In this document: positions 48,468 to 61,085 of the stretch, one piece after another | Position numbering within the stretch: position 1 is the first letter of the stretch | How the letters are laid out: every line of letters begins with the position of its first letter | Source: Lepidurus packardi | Lineage: Eukaryota; Arthropoda; Branchiopoda; Notostraca; Triopsidae | Direction of reading: 5' to 3' | DNA: 64,000 nt | Assembly (NCBI GenBank): GCA_023053545.1 | Contig: JAKZAN010000001.1 | Location: 1,322,565-1,386,564 of the forward strand | The notes under the pieces: model-generated | Seen by the model: the letters and a program-made list of their open reading frames with translations, nothing else | What the model was told of the DNA's origin: nothing | The model's database searches: none | Translations under genes and position numbers: made by a program

Positions 48468-50403
48468 TTAATCTTCCTCTGAATCAGAAATAGCTCGAGA
48501 TTTCCTTTGCTTGCTGCTCTCCTCTTCCTCTTCCGAGTCCTCTAAAGCTTTTGCTCGTTCAAGTCGCTTAGCTTTACGCGTTTCAATATCTGACGCATCT
48601 TCATCTGATGAGTAAATGGAGCGAATATCTAAAATGAACGAAAAATTAAACGCTGGACTGTCGTTTCTCTTGGTTTTGGCTTGGTTTCTTACCTCGCAGG
48701 GTTGCCGATCCGCGCTTGTACTTATTTTTTATGGCAGCAATAGAAATAGCGCCTTCGTCATCCGATTCCTCTTCACGATCCGGTTCCAAATAGGATGCGT
48801 GTAAGCCCCGCCCTGCTGCCGAACGTTCTCGCATGCGCTTTTGTTTGGATTCGCGCCTAATTGATGCCTTTAGTCGATCTTCTTCTTTCTACAGCAAAAT
48901 AAGTATTAAGTACACTGAAAACCATAAGAAAAACAAAAGATGTGGAAAGTTAGAGGATAGAATCACCTTAATCATTTCGCCTCGGTGAGCTTCAGGATCC
49001 GCGCCCACAGTCCCCAAGATTTTGATAGCAGAGCCTTTCGTGGATCTGTCAGCTAAAGAAAGCGTCATCTTTCTGTGAGTGAAGGAATCGGTGGAATGCG
49101 GTCGGAAGGTGAGTTTGGTACGGAACACAGCTTGCCCTTGTAAACCAGTACCTTGTCGAATAAACAGGTGATTGAAATCGCCCTAGAAATACCCCAAGAT
49201 TAGTCGCTAATCCTTGAACTTTCTTTCGTTTTTGTACTTGTAACGGTTGTTTATAAACGTCGAAAATTTCTGAGCCCAAACACATGGAAAGACTGCCGTC
49301 AGACCATCGAATCATCCTGGCATTGCTTTCCTTCACGGCGTTACCCTCCTTATCGAAAACAGTGCGCCAGCGAATCGTGTTTTCCACTTTCAACTTGAGT
49401 CTAGAAAGAAAAAAAGGATTTTGAATACAAATCCGGATGCCTAACCTGGAATTAACCTCGCTCGGCCTTCTTCGTCCAAAGTTTCCTCCTCGTCGACTTC
49501 ATCTTCGTAGGTTTGAGGATCAAAGGGACGTGGTTCTACGGACAAAAAATTCGGGAACTTGACGAAATGGGTTTCCTTGCCCATATCAGCGGTAATTCGA
49601 GGGATTTCCACATCGATTCGTGTCTCGGGAGGCGCTTCCACTTCTTCTTCGCCTTCTTCTCGTCGGGTGTCCTTGCTGTCGTCCACGACCCGTGCTGGGC
49701 CGTCTTCATCTTCGTGGTCCCGTTCACGTTCATCTTCCGAATCCGATTTTCGTTTGGCCTCATTATCGGAATCAGCCTTCTCACTTTTCTTCTCGTTATC
49801 TGAAGACGAGCTTATATCATCAGCTTCGCCAAACAAAGCTTGAGCGTTTACTAAAATAGAGAAAACCTTCCAGCTAGCCGTTATTTTCATTTATACAGTA
49901 AGTTTCGGTTACCTGCGTCATCTTCGCTGCCCGATTCGTCGCTTATAACCGCGCGTTTCTTTTTCGGAACAACTTCCTCAGCGTCTTCTGCCTCTTCAAC
50001 GTCGCTTTTCTCTTTCTCAACGTTGGGTTCAGGGCTGGCGCTACCGCTGCGCTTGCTGGCTGGGCTGCTGCTCCGACTTGAAGATTTGGAACTGGGAGCG
50101 CTATGTCGACTTGAAGGACTTGCAATTTCAGCTTCGCTTCCGCTACCACGACGTGGTGAAGCAGAAGGAGTTCCTTGTTTGCTACCGCTTTTGTTGGAAG
50201 TGTTCGAAACGGAGCTTTTCCTACTGGCCACGGATCCTGCGTCTGAATCTGAACCGTTTCCCGAGCCTGATTCCTCAGCGTTGGACTTCTCAGCTATCCA
50301 TAACAGGTAATTACTTGAATTAGAGTATTTCCTTTAGTTGACGTGTTGAATTACCTTCCGATTCGTCGCTACTTGAGTCATTTCTTACTCCAATTGGAGC
50401 CAT
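48468..50403 (-). CDS. LEO1: LEO1, RNA polymerase II Paf1-complex subunit
   Basis: Subunit of the Paf1 complex, which travels with RNA polymerase II and promotes histone modification during elongation. Exons in transcript order: 50403-50355, 50293-49913, 49850-49457, 49400-49238, 49182-48967, 48888-48693, 48628-48468; they total 1560 bp and 519 residues, shorter than human (666) mainly in the acidic N-terminus. Residues 1 to about 200 are Ser/Glu/Asp/Lys-rich and disordered. The conserved Leo1 domain starts near [17 protein letters not shown] and includes [49 protein letters not shown] and [20 protein letters not shown]. The C-terminal tail [27 protein letters not shown] and the final acidic Ser stretch are also typical. 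Confidence 0.97.
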
Positions 50404-51434
50404 TGACCTAAAAGTGTTCTTTATTTAAACTTTCCCAATAACACAAACTCTTGGAACGGCGAACGAAGGACACGCGAACGGCGAATGATGCGACCAAAAC
50501 CCTTCCGCGATCTTTTAAAGTAAAATAGTAATAATTTTAATTAAAGATATTATCAATGAGGTAATTCCTTATATAAAGTTGTGCTATTAAGTACAGTTGA
50601 TTTCAAATAGCTCAGAAAGAAAGCTTACATTTGCGGATCCCGGTTCGTTGCTCACATAGAGTAAAGATATATAGAGAGGGAACATCTCTGTGTGGAAAGT
50701 CTGTTATCAAGAAAGAGTTCGAAAAGGAGGACCCAAATAGAACCAAAATCGAACCGACCGCTGATTGGCCACCAAGACACGATCGATATCGCTTGTCAGA
50801 CATATCGATTATAAAAAGTGCATGGGAAAAAATCAATTTCGCTTGTTCAGTTCAGATAAGCTAGGGAATCGATCTATCCGTAATGCTATCGATTTACGTT
50901 TGAACCTCATTTTTATATTTCCCGCTATGAGCAAGACGTTGGTAAAAAGGTCTGACCAATCCTGTCATCTCAGGGAAATTAGCCTGAGCTTCGAAAATTT
51001 GTAACAAAAGGAAAGAATGCGCTGCGTCTATATTTCTCTCTATATTTCTTTACTCCATGGTTGCTTACGTTTTGTTCAAACTCTCTAGTAGATGGCGTTT
51101 CAAGGAGGTTGGCGCCTATTTACTTTTGCTGGCTGATTCGCTGTAAAGCCCAGCGGCAGAAGCAGTGTTATGGTCGGCGTCTCCCGCGCTCTTGGGGCTC
51201 TGTGTGACAAGTGTGGGACAAAGATGGCCGCGGATCATCTCCGCCAGCTTTGATGGCTGCATTGACAAGTGGTGTGGTTCTGTTGCTTCTATCCTTTCCG
51301 TGAGTGAATTCAATTAAGAAGAGCAGCTCGCGCGTGTCCGATATAAACCTTAACTATGACACTCAACACTCTCAACTTTTTACAGTTGTACAACCACAAA
51401 AACTAACAGTGGAACTGAAGTGATTGGACTTGTA
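50404..51434 (+). promoter_or_regulatory. Divergent LEO1/CARD-ZO-1 intergenic region
   Basis: Holds the presumed promoters of two head-to-head genes. A dispersed repeat (50640-50950, paralogous to 42860-43215) fills its centre. A TTTTTACAG at about 51378-51386 may end a leader intron 49 bp before the ATG. A CTCF-like AGATGGCG word lies near 51090. Confidence 0.45.
50640..50950. repeat. Dispersed repeat upstream of the CARD exon
   Basis: Second copy of the repeat at 42860-43215, diverged by substitutions and indels, same order of shared words. Contains CGATCGATATCG and ATATCGATTAT palindromes. Confidence 0.85.
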
Positions 51435-54400
51435 ATGTCATCCAACAACAGTAGCAGTCAAAGTATGGCTGCAGATTTAAACGCGATTTTAGAGCAACAC
51501 CAAAACGTGCTAGCCAGTGAAATAGAAGATGGTCGCGTGGTCCAGTTTTTGGTCCAGCACGGCACCTTATCAACAGATGAAGTGGAAGATTTCCAGCGAC
51601 GAACCAACAAAAACGAAAGAGTGGCATTTTTCTGTGGTTTAATCGCCGAAAAAGGCTTCACTGCCTTCCGAGATCTCTGTTTAGCCCTTGAAAAAGAATG
51701 CCCTCATCTCCTCACCAACTTTTTACTCGAATCTGCCCGTAAGTTTACTTTAGCACCTCATAAGTTTTCCATTTAATAACTCTGACGTCTTAGTTACACA
51801 CCCGACTATACTCGACTATAAATAAGACACCAAACTGATGTTTATTAGTAGCTCTGCATATATTGACGATAGAGGCCCGGGATAGATGTCCATTAGCTTC
51901 AGCTTAAGGCTCATTAAAGCTTCGGAAACCTTCATATGTTTACATCCTGCGAGCATTCTGACTCCCAGCTTCCGCCCAGCTGGCTACCCCCCTTCCCATT
52001 CAATCTTCATCTGTGAAACAGCGAAAGCAAGATTAGGACTCACCCTGAAACCCCCCCACCAGCAAACAAGGCTTCACGGAGTAACTTCCGTGGCCTTTCA
52101 CAAGACAGAAACGGTTTTCGTGCACCCGATCCCAATCAATTCGTCCTGCGGAAAAAAAGAAAGGATCTTGGTCAGTCATCCGACACTTTCCTTACCTCGT
52201 CCAAGATTTACACCTGCCAATGTATTTTTTCCCCCCATCGCCATATCTTTTACCTTAGGGTTCAAGAGCCCCAGACAGAAGCAAACTTCCCATCAAGACT
52301 TCCCATCAAGATTTTTTTATTTTTTTTACTACCAGTTTCCGGTTACCTTCTTCGTGACCCCATCATGAGGAAAAAGAACGTTTCTTTTCTGCGGAGATTA
52401 GCCCTTGTCGATGTTTGCCTCGGCTTCCCCAAGGGTTTTTGCTTTTAGCTTCCCAATATTCCGTAAAGGAAGGAAGGAGACGGAAAGAGAAGAGAGAGAA
52501 AGAGAGAAAAGACCTCACGCACGATCAATAACGCCGAAAACCGCCTCTTTTCTGCGTCTTGGAGGGGCGAAGAGGGGTGAAGTTGCGAGGGATGTAATGA
52601 TTTTCTGATTGGGTTCCCAAACGTTTTCATTTCGATAGTTTATTTCAACGCGTTTTTTTTAGGACATGCAAAGTAGCAAAGTGTTCCAATTTTCCAGATT
52701 TGAAACTCTTCCTGGGTGGGAGAAGGAAAATAACAGTGCTTTGGGGGGTTCTGGAGGGTTGGACAAAGTGCAGATGCGAAAGATCAGGAACGATTTGCCG
52801 CATTTTCCCGTCTTTTTTGCAAGGCAGACCAATGTATTTTAGTCCGGTGTGTCTGTTAAAAGGAGGAGGACGATGAGAAGAAAAGCATGTGCGTTAAACG
52901 GGCGTTAAAAAAAGACGTTTGGGGGTTCTTTGTTGAGGGCGGGGGTTGGGCCCGTTTTTCAAGCGTCTGGGGAATATCGAGTTGAGTTTTCTTTCAAAAG
53001 GACCCACTTGAATGGCATTCCGTTCCGCCATCCCAAACACTAGAAATTGAGACTTCAAGGGGGTGAAATTCCCCAAACATTTTTGCTGCCAAGTTTAAAA
53101 AGTTGTAGAATGGGAAAAAAAAGATGAATCTACTTTGCATGGCACATTCTAAAAGGCTTTGAAGGAGGCAGCTCGCAGTGACTTCGTTTGGGGAGCGTAA
53201 TGAGCTGAGATAAGCAGAGCGGAAAGATTATTAGGGACGTTAACTTTCAAGACAAAAGGAAAGGATTCAGGCTTTATGCCAACGTGACGTCAAAACGAAC
53301 CATCGAATGGGTTGAAAGGGGGAAGAACAGTAGGGTTTTTGTTCGACGTTACTTTCCAAGAATGACTCGTTTTAATCCGTTTAAGAAAATTAAGTTGGTT
53401 TTAATTGGACGTCGTACGGACAAGTAAAGTAATACGAGGCTGTAAATCTCTAATAAATAAAATCTTAATTTAATTTAATTCACTAATTTATTTTAAAAAG
53501 TACAATAATGATTACTCATTATTGTATTTTTTATATTGTAATTATGATATACAATAGATGCCTCGTATTACGCCAAGTAAAGTAATACGAGGCTGTAATT
53601 CTCTAATAAATAAAATCCTAATTTAATTTAATTCACTAATTTATTTTAAAAAGTATAATAATGAGTAATTATGATATACAGTAGATGCCTCGTATTACGC
53701 CAAGTAAAGTAAAATAAAGTAAAATACGAGGCTGTAATTCTCTAATAAGTAAAATCCTAATTTAATTCACTAATTTATTTATTTTAAAAATATACAATAA
53801 TGAGTAATTATGATATACAGTAGATGCCTCGTATTACGCCAAGTAAAGTAATACGAGTCTGTAATTCTCTAATAAGTAAAATCTTAATTTAATTTAATTC
53901 ACGAATTTATTTTAAAAAATACAATAATGAGTAATTAGGATATACAGTAGATGCCTCGTATTACGCCAAGTAAAGTAATACGAGTCTGTAATTCTCTAAT
54001 AAATAAAATCTTATATTAATTTAATTCACTAATTTATTTTAAAAAATACAATAATGAGTAATTATGATATACAGTAGATGCCTCGTATTACGCCAAGTAA
54101 AGTAAAATAAAATAAAGTAAAATACGAGGCTGTAATTCTCTAATAAGTAAAATCCTAATTTCATTTAATTAACTAAATTATTTAAAAAAAAAGACAATAA
54201 TGAGTAATTATGATATACAGTAGATGCCTCCTATTACGCCAAGTAAAGTAATACGAGGCTGTAAATCTCTCATAAAATAAAATCTTAATTTAATTAACTA
54301 ATTTATTTTAAAAAAGACAATAATGAGTAATTAGGATATACAGTAGATGCCTCGTATTACGCCAAGTAAAATAATACGAGGCTGTAATTCTCTAATAAAT

Positions 54401-57400
54401 AAAATCCTAATTTAACTTAATGAACGAATTTATTTAAAAAAATACAATAATGAGTAATTAGGATATACAGTAGATGCCGCGTATTGTGATCACTGGTTAC
54501 TAGAATCAGCTTAATCAACTAATCAAGTTTTTAAGGATCGATTCAAAATGATAACATTCAAAGTATTTTAATCGATTACTACTACGCTTAAGCGGAAATC
54601 CCTTCTAAACTCCCCAGTCAATTAAGTGAGCGGGTAATTCAATTGAATGACCAGTTCCTTTGATTGAAATGGGGAAATTAGAAGGGATATCGTGTTGAGA
54701 ACCCAATCTATGCGTAGGAAGAGGCTTCAAAGATGCAAAGACGTGTGGTAATATAAAAATGTCGACGAACAGAGTTGAAAAAAAAAGAGAAAAGAGTTGA
54801 TTTCAATGTAAAAGAGAACTTGCGGCCCAATGAAATTGACGACAACTTAAACTTAAAAGATTTGCCACAAGCGAAGCGGCCGTTAAGTTAGAAATTCCTC
54901 AATCATCTCTATCAAAATTGTTGAAAAATCGTTACGAAATAAACAATAACTGGGTCTAGGTAATCCAGAAAAAGGAAGCATGTCGGAAAGGGTTAAAAAG
55001 TAGACGATGCTTTGTTTTCTTTGATTTAAACAAGCCAGTAACCGATTTTCGAGTAACCATTATTAGAATCTCCGCTTAATATAGCCAATATTCACCACAG
55101 TATAGAGGTTTACACAGTATGGTAACAGGGGTATCCTTCCAATGTTAAGGTTTTCTCACAAATCTCTCGGTCCCAAGAGGATGTGGGGGTAACAATGAAC
55201 ATAGGACGTATGTAAAGTGTCCCTGGGTCAAACATGACACTAGTGTGTCATTGGCTAACAATGAATTCTTCTTTTTTCAGCTAGTGGAGTGAAAGAAAAT
55301 TCAAATTTTAGCGACTCTCATCAACGAAAATTGATGAGAATCGTGAAGCTAACCTAATCTAACCTAAGCTAACCTAACCTAATCAAACCTAAACTAATGT
55401 ATTTACAATCCAACTACCATTTTTGAATTCGAGTGACACCCGTTTGTCATTCGTTTTCCGAGAACGTTTTGAAACCATAATACACACTAGTGTCAATTTT
55501 ATCTCCGAGTTCCGAAACTGGAGAACCTGTTGTGACAAACATAAACACAATAAGCGGCATCTACTGTACTTATTTAGTTTCATTGTCTAACAATTTAAGA
55601 AAAAATTAGTGCAATAAGTTAGTAATTACGAGGTGTGTTTTAAGATTTAGGTTTTGAAATGAGTTTTTATGGAAATTTTTACATTGAAATTAGTTTTTAT
55701 TTAGAGTACTTTATTAAGGGTTATTTAGTTAACATAATATTCTGACTACCATTTAATATTCTAAGATTAAAAACCGTTTCAATCCTTGAACGGTGCTTTA
55801 ATAAATCAAAATAGGGAATTTTTCTCATATATTCCTGCAAAATGTTTCTACAAGCCAAATGTCTAAGAATAAATTCACTAAATTGCACTTTCATTTACAT
55901 TAGGCATGCCAGGATTGCCCATGTCACCTTCGCCGAGCTCTTCGTCTTCACCGTTGGCTCCTCCCCCACCCGCTCCGTCGTCAAACTCGAGGATTTGCCC
56001 CAGTCCCAACCGGTAATGAATGTTTGAATAATTCATATCATTCAAACTAATGGTCTTTTCTATTATTCTGGCTTTAGAAGGTCTAGACTGTCGGTTACGA
56101 GTAGCACAAGTAGTCGCTGTACTTCGCCTAGCCCAGGCGACTCCACTTCCCCCTTGGCCACGCCTATTTTCCCACCCACTCTGCCCCAACAGGTGCTGAC
56201 ACACACGCCCCCTTTGGAGCGTCGTCCACCTTCACGAGCACCCTCTGCTGCTTCCTTATTGTCCCCTTTTGCATCTCTGACGCGACGTTTAGGAGCCAAG
56301 CACAAGAAAGCGAAGAATCGCGAGTCCATCGACACGCCTACACGTATAGCCACGCCCTTATCCCTCACTGCCGCAGCTTCTTCCTCCCGAGGTCCCACTC
56401 CTGCCGATTTTGGCGGATTAAAAGGCAGCAATTACTCACGCCCAGTGAGCCCCGCCTCAGCCTACTCCATTTACTCTACTTTTCCACGCCCACCGCCGTC
56501 CACGTCGCCTCCAGCTATCCATCCGCCTTTAATCCACCAATTGTTGATGGCCAACGCGTCTCGGACGTCATCTCCTGCTAGTTTGCTCTCAGGTAAACAG
56601 AAAGACGCATTTCTTTTTGAAAAGAAGGTTAACCAATTAGCTAATTCATTGGATTATTGACAGTAATGAGCAGAAGACTCGTTCACTTTCGAAAAGCAAA
56701 TGAACGGATTCGTCTCTAGGACAAGAGCTTAGCGTTTTTTTTAAACTAACTTTGTGAGTTTGCATAATTCAGTTCATTAATCGCAGGAAGGTAATTGCAA
56801 TGCGGCATTAAGCAATATGTAATTAAAGTTGGCTGACAAATTACTGCGTCCTTACGTATTATGCGTGTTAGAAGTTTAAGAAACTAGTTTTTTTTTTATA
56901 GTTAAATCTTTGAACAAGTGCCACGACCACATTTAGTATTACGTAGTTCGTTCATTGAAACTGGAAGCTGAAATATTGATTAGATGAATTTGGACTTTTA
57001 GAAGAATTTTCTTTAATATTGCATCTAATTTATTGATTTTAAAAATAAACGAATAAACTACATCCCCAAGCACACGTTCATAACCAATAATTAAATTAAT
57101 TCAACTAAATGAACCAAATTCTAAAGTAAACTAATTAAATTAATAAATTCCTAATTTAAAATATTGTCCCTAATTAAAACGTAAGCAAACAAATAAGTTC
57201 CGTCCCTAAGTCAGTAGCTAGATCATAAGTCGTAAAGTGAATAGTTTCAGTAAGTTTGAAAGTGAATTTTAAGTGAATAGTTTGAATAGTTCAACTAAAT
57301 GAACCAAATTCTAAACCAAACTAATTAAATTAATAAATTCCTAATTTAAAAAAATGTCCCTAATTAAAACGTAAGCAAACAAATAAGTTCCGTCCCTAAG

Positions 57401-60400
57401 TCAATAGCTAGATCATTAGTCGTAAAGTGAATAGTTTCAGTAAGTTTGAAAGTGAATTTTAAGTGAATAGTTTGAATAGTTCAACTAAATGAACCAAAAT
57501 AATTAAATTAATAAATTCCTAATTTAAAAAAATGTCCCTAATTAAAAGGTAAGCAAACAAATAAGTTCCGTCCCTAAGTCAATAGCTAGATCATTAGTCG
57601 TAAAGTGAATAGTTTCAGTAAGTTTGAAAGTGAATTTTAGGTGAATAGTTTGAATAATTCAACTAAATGATCCAAATTCTAAACTAAACTAATTAAATTA
57701 ATAAATTCCTAATTTAAAATATTGTCCCTAATTAAAAGTTAAGCAAACAAATAAGTTCCGTCCCTAAGTCAATAGCTAGATCATTAGTCGTAAAGTGAAT
57801 AGTTTCAGTAAGTTTGAAAGTGAATTTTAAGTGAATTTAATAAATTCCTAATTTAAAAAAATTGTCCCTAATTAAAACGTAAGCAAACAAATAAGTTCCG
57901 TCCCTAAGTCAGTAGCTAGATCATTAGTCGTAAAGTGAATAGTTTCAGTAAGTTTGAAAGTGAATTTTAGGTGAATAGTTTGAATAGTTCAACTAAATGA
58001 ACCAAATTCTAAACCAAACTAATTAAATTAATAAATTCCTAATTTAAAATATTGTCCCTAATTAAAAGGTAAGCAAACAAATAAGTTCCGTCCCTAAGTC
58101 AGTAGCTAGATCATAAGTCGTAAAGTGAATAGTTTCAGTAAGTTTGAAAGTGAATTTTAGGTGAATAGTTTGAATAGTTCAACTAAATGATCCAAATTCT
58201 AAACTAAACTAATTAAATTAATAAATTCCTAATTTAAAAAAAGTCCCTAATTAAAACGTAAGCAAACAAATAAGTTCCGTCCCTAAGTCAGTAGCTAGAT
58301 CATAAGTCGTAAAGTGAATAGTTTCAGTAAGTTTGAAAGTGAATTTTAGGTGAATAGTTTGAATAGTTCAACTAAATGATCCAAATTCTAAACCAAAATA
58401 ATTAAATTAATAAATTCCTAATTTAAAAAAAGTCCCTAATTAAAACGTAAGCAAACAAATAAGTTCCGTCCCTAAGTCAGTAGCTAGATCATTAGTCGTA
58501 AAGTGAATAGTTTCATTCGTTCATTTGTTCAATAAAAAAGAAAATATGACTAAAAAAGAAAAAATGGCTAAACTTATAAAAACGGGTCAATTTTCAATGA
58601 ATTAAAATGTAAATATTCTTGCAAGTCAATTTCTTGAAAACTTATGGATATTTTATTTTAGATCGACGCACGCCTAGTTTCCTGCTCGACCGCCACTCCC
58701 CCTTGCCCGCACTACCGCCACGCCCACCGTCTGAAAGCAGCCCCTTAGCGTTGATTCTAGCCACGCCCACCACCGCGCTTACCGAAGTACTAGACGAACC
58801 GGTGGAGGAGGAAGTAAGTTATTATAATTTTCTCTTTTCTTCTATTTCATTTCTGTTGAGCTTTCTAAATTGTATTTATTTCCTGAATTTCATTAATTCG
58901 TTTCTCAAAAAAAAAAAAAAAAAAACCTTGGGAACCAAGTTCTCGTTCCCAAGACTTCTGAGGTCCCTTAATTCGGTTCAAAAGGGCAGATGACAAAAAC
59001 ATGTCGGAAACCCCTTAAAACATAATACAAAAAAAAGAATAATGGGTTTGCTCTGAAAGCACACAACAATCTCATTAAGGAAGGACCTAATCCACTCTTA
59101 ATCTCATTAAACTACATTATGCATTCGCCGTTTTCCTCGAAACATATCTCCGAGGTCCCCTCCAAACTTATTTTTTTTATTTTTTTTTTTTTTTTTAAAG
59201 AGCAAAAGTTTCTAGCAAAAAAATAATTTTGGCTCAAAACTTTAATAAAAAATTATTTTTTTGGGAACATTACACCCTTTTTTTTGCCCTTTTTTTCATT
59301 TAAAATAATAACTTTTGAGCAAAAAAATAATTTTGGCTCAAAACTTTAATAAAAAATTATTTTTTTGGGAACATTACACGAACCAAATTGCCCTTTTTTT
59401 CATTTAAAAAAAATAATTTTTGAGCAAAAAAATAAGTTTGGCTCAAAACTTTAATAAAAAATTATTTTTTTGGGAACATTACACGAACCATATTGCCCTT
59501 TTTTTCATTTAAAAAAATAATTTTTGAGCAAAAAAATAATTTTGGCTCAAAACTTTAATAAAAAATTATTTTTTTAAATGAAAAAAGGGCAATTTGGTTC
59601 GTGTAATGTTCCCAAAGGTGTGAAAACACAACCAGAGGAGTGGGTGGGTGGTACCCTGGTTTTCCTTGTGTTATTTGATCCGCTCCCGGGGGGGCGTATG
59701 GATGTGTTTAGCATCCCACAAGTTGGCCAGGACCTTTCGGAATGTTGACTCAAAATCCGTCTGTTCCGAGCCCAAACGGCGCATTTGCCTCCTGGCAACA
59801 TTTCCTAGAACGTGTTCGGTAAACTTTGTTCCAGTAAATCTCCTCCGGAATTCCAGCTTAATCACTCGTATTAGCTGTATTAGCTGTGTGTAAGCCACCA
59901 AGTGAACACACGGGAATTGGAGGGTTGATTTCCCAAAGTTATCCTTTCCCCCTTGGCCCATGCGCATCCAAGACTGTCCAAGTCATCCGAAAGTTCAACA
60001 CTAAAACTAACTAGAGATTCAAAAAACAAAACAAAGCAAGAGATTAGCGTGCCTAATTAAGTATGGTGTCGCGAAACGCGAACTCGAGTGGTGACCGTCA
60101 CCGTAGCTCCACCCATCGACGAAGTCGGAGCCGCGAACGGCGTTCTCGGCGAGCTGTAAGTTCATTGCCAAGTTAAGCTCCACCCCGTAGGGAAATTCGA
60201 ACGTTTTGGCTTGTTGTTTTTGTGTCTCGCGTCCCTTTTTCCTTGTGCTGTCCCCCCGTTTTACCTCCGCCATCTTGTTGGAGTGAGATTCCTGTTAAAG
60301 AAACCTGTTTGATAGGAACTTTGGAAAGGAAGGGAGATCTGCATTCCTTTTTATTCCCCCATCCCACCCGACCCCCAGTGTGATGGGGGCGGTGGGGGGA

Positions 60401-61047
60401 AGGTCTTGGTAAAGGGAAGCTTTTGGCTAACCAGAAAATGGCCCTTGAGGGCACACACATCCCCAGCACACACCTGAGGATCGTTCGTTGGAAGGTTTTT
60501 GAAGGCCTTTTGCCTCGCTCGCTCTCCTTTAGTTGGAGAGAGAGAAACCGAGAGCAAGAAAACGAGTAAGAGAGGGAGAGAGAGGCAGCGAGAGACGCTG
60601 GGATTGTTCGGGGCGAAGATTTCGGGCTTTTATTTGGTGTGGAATTTTAACGTTTAATTGCTCTGGTCCAAAAGAGACAAGACTACACATGGGCGTGGTC
60701 CAGCCGTGTGGAACAGGTGTTTTGAGGGAGATTTTGTACGTGTGAGTGTGTTGGTGGAGTGTTTGTTTGGCGTTGGATGGTTTATTCATGAATTCACGAG
60801 AGTTTTGCTGAAGCGAAAGTGACAAAAAGTTGGCCCGTCTCACAAGACGTTGGAAAGTGTTTGGGTTTAGGAGCGACTCCAAAAAGGGGGAAATTGGGAG
60901 CTTAGAAGAGGGGAATTTGTTTTGAAAGGGAATTTCAGACTTGGCGAAATGGCTTGGCAAGCCGAGGCGGGGTTGGGGACCAACCACGCCCCTTTACCCC
61001 GTTCTGAAGGCGTGGTGGAACAGGTATTGATTTCGGTTCATGGTTGC

Positions 61048-61085
<38 letters not shown>

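Larger units (their letters stand above)
51739..55903 (+). other. Large first intron of the CARD-ZO-1 gene model
   Basis: 4.2 kb between the CARD exon and the next phase-compatible exon. It holds array O, a copy of the 15-17 kb composite block and TTAGG MITE copy 3. A 160-codon open frame at 51886-52368 lacks any family pattern and is judged non-coding. I see no caspase or other CARD-partner domain in it. Confidence 0.6.

Noticed and set aside
49513-49859. Long plus-strand frames across 49.5-50.3 kb
   Set aside because: They are antisense shadows of the acidic, serine-rich LEO1 exons.
51435-51738. Initiator caspase (Dronc-like) as source of the CARD
   Set aside because: No caspase catalytic domain follows in the next 4 kb, while a phase-compatible path to ZO-1 exons exists.
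51886-52368. 160-codon open frame following the CARD exon
   Set aside because: Starts and ends without splice or start support, Ser/Pro/Phe-biased and no family pattern; better explained as intron.
55878-56431. Minus-strand frames of 108 and 122 codons
   Set aside because: Antisense to the Ser/Pro-rich exons of the ZO-1 gene model, whose plus-strand frame is supported by splice phases.
60019-60987. Minus-strand frames opposite the alternative ZO-1 exons
   Set aside because: No family signature or splice structure; the plus strand has in-phase donors and start codons.
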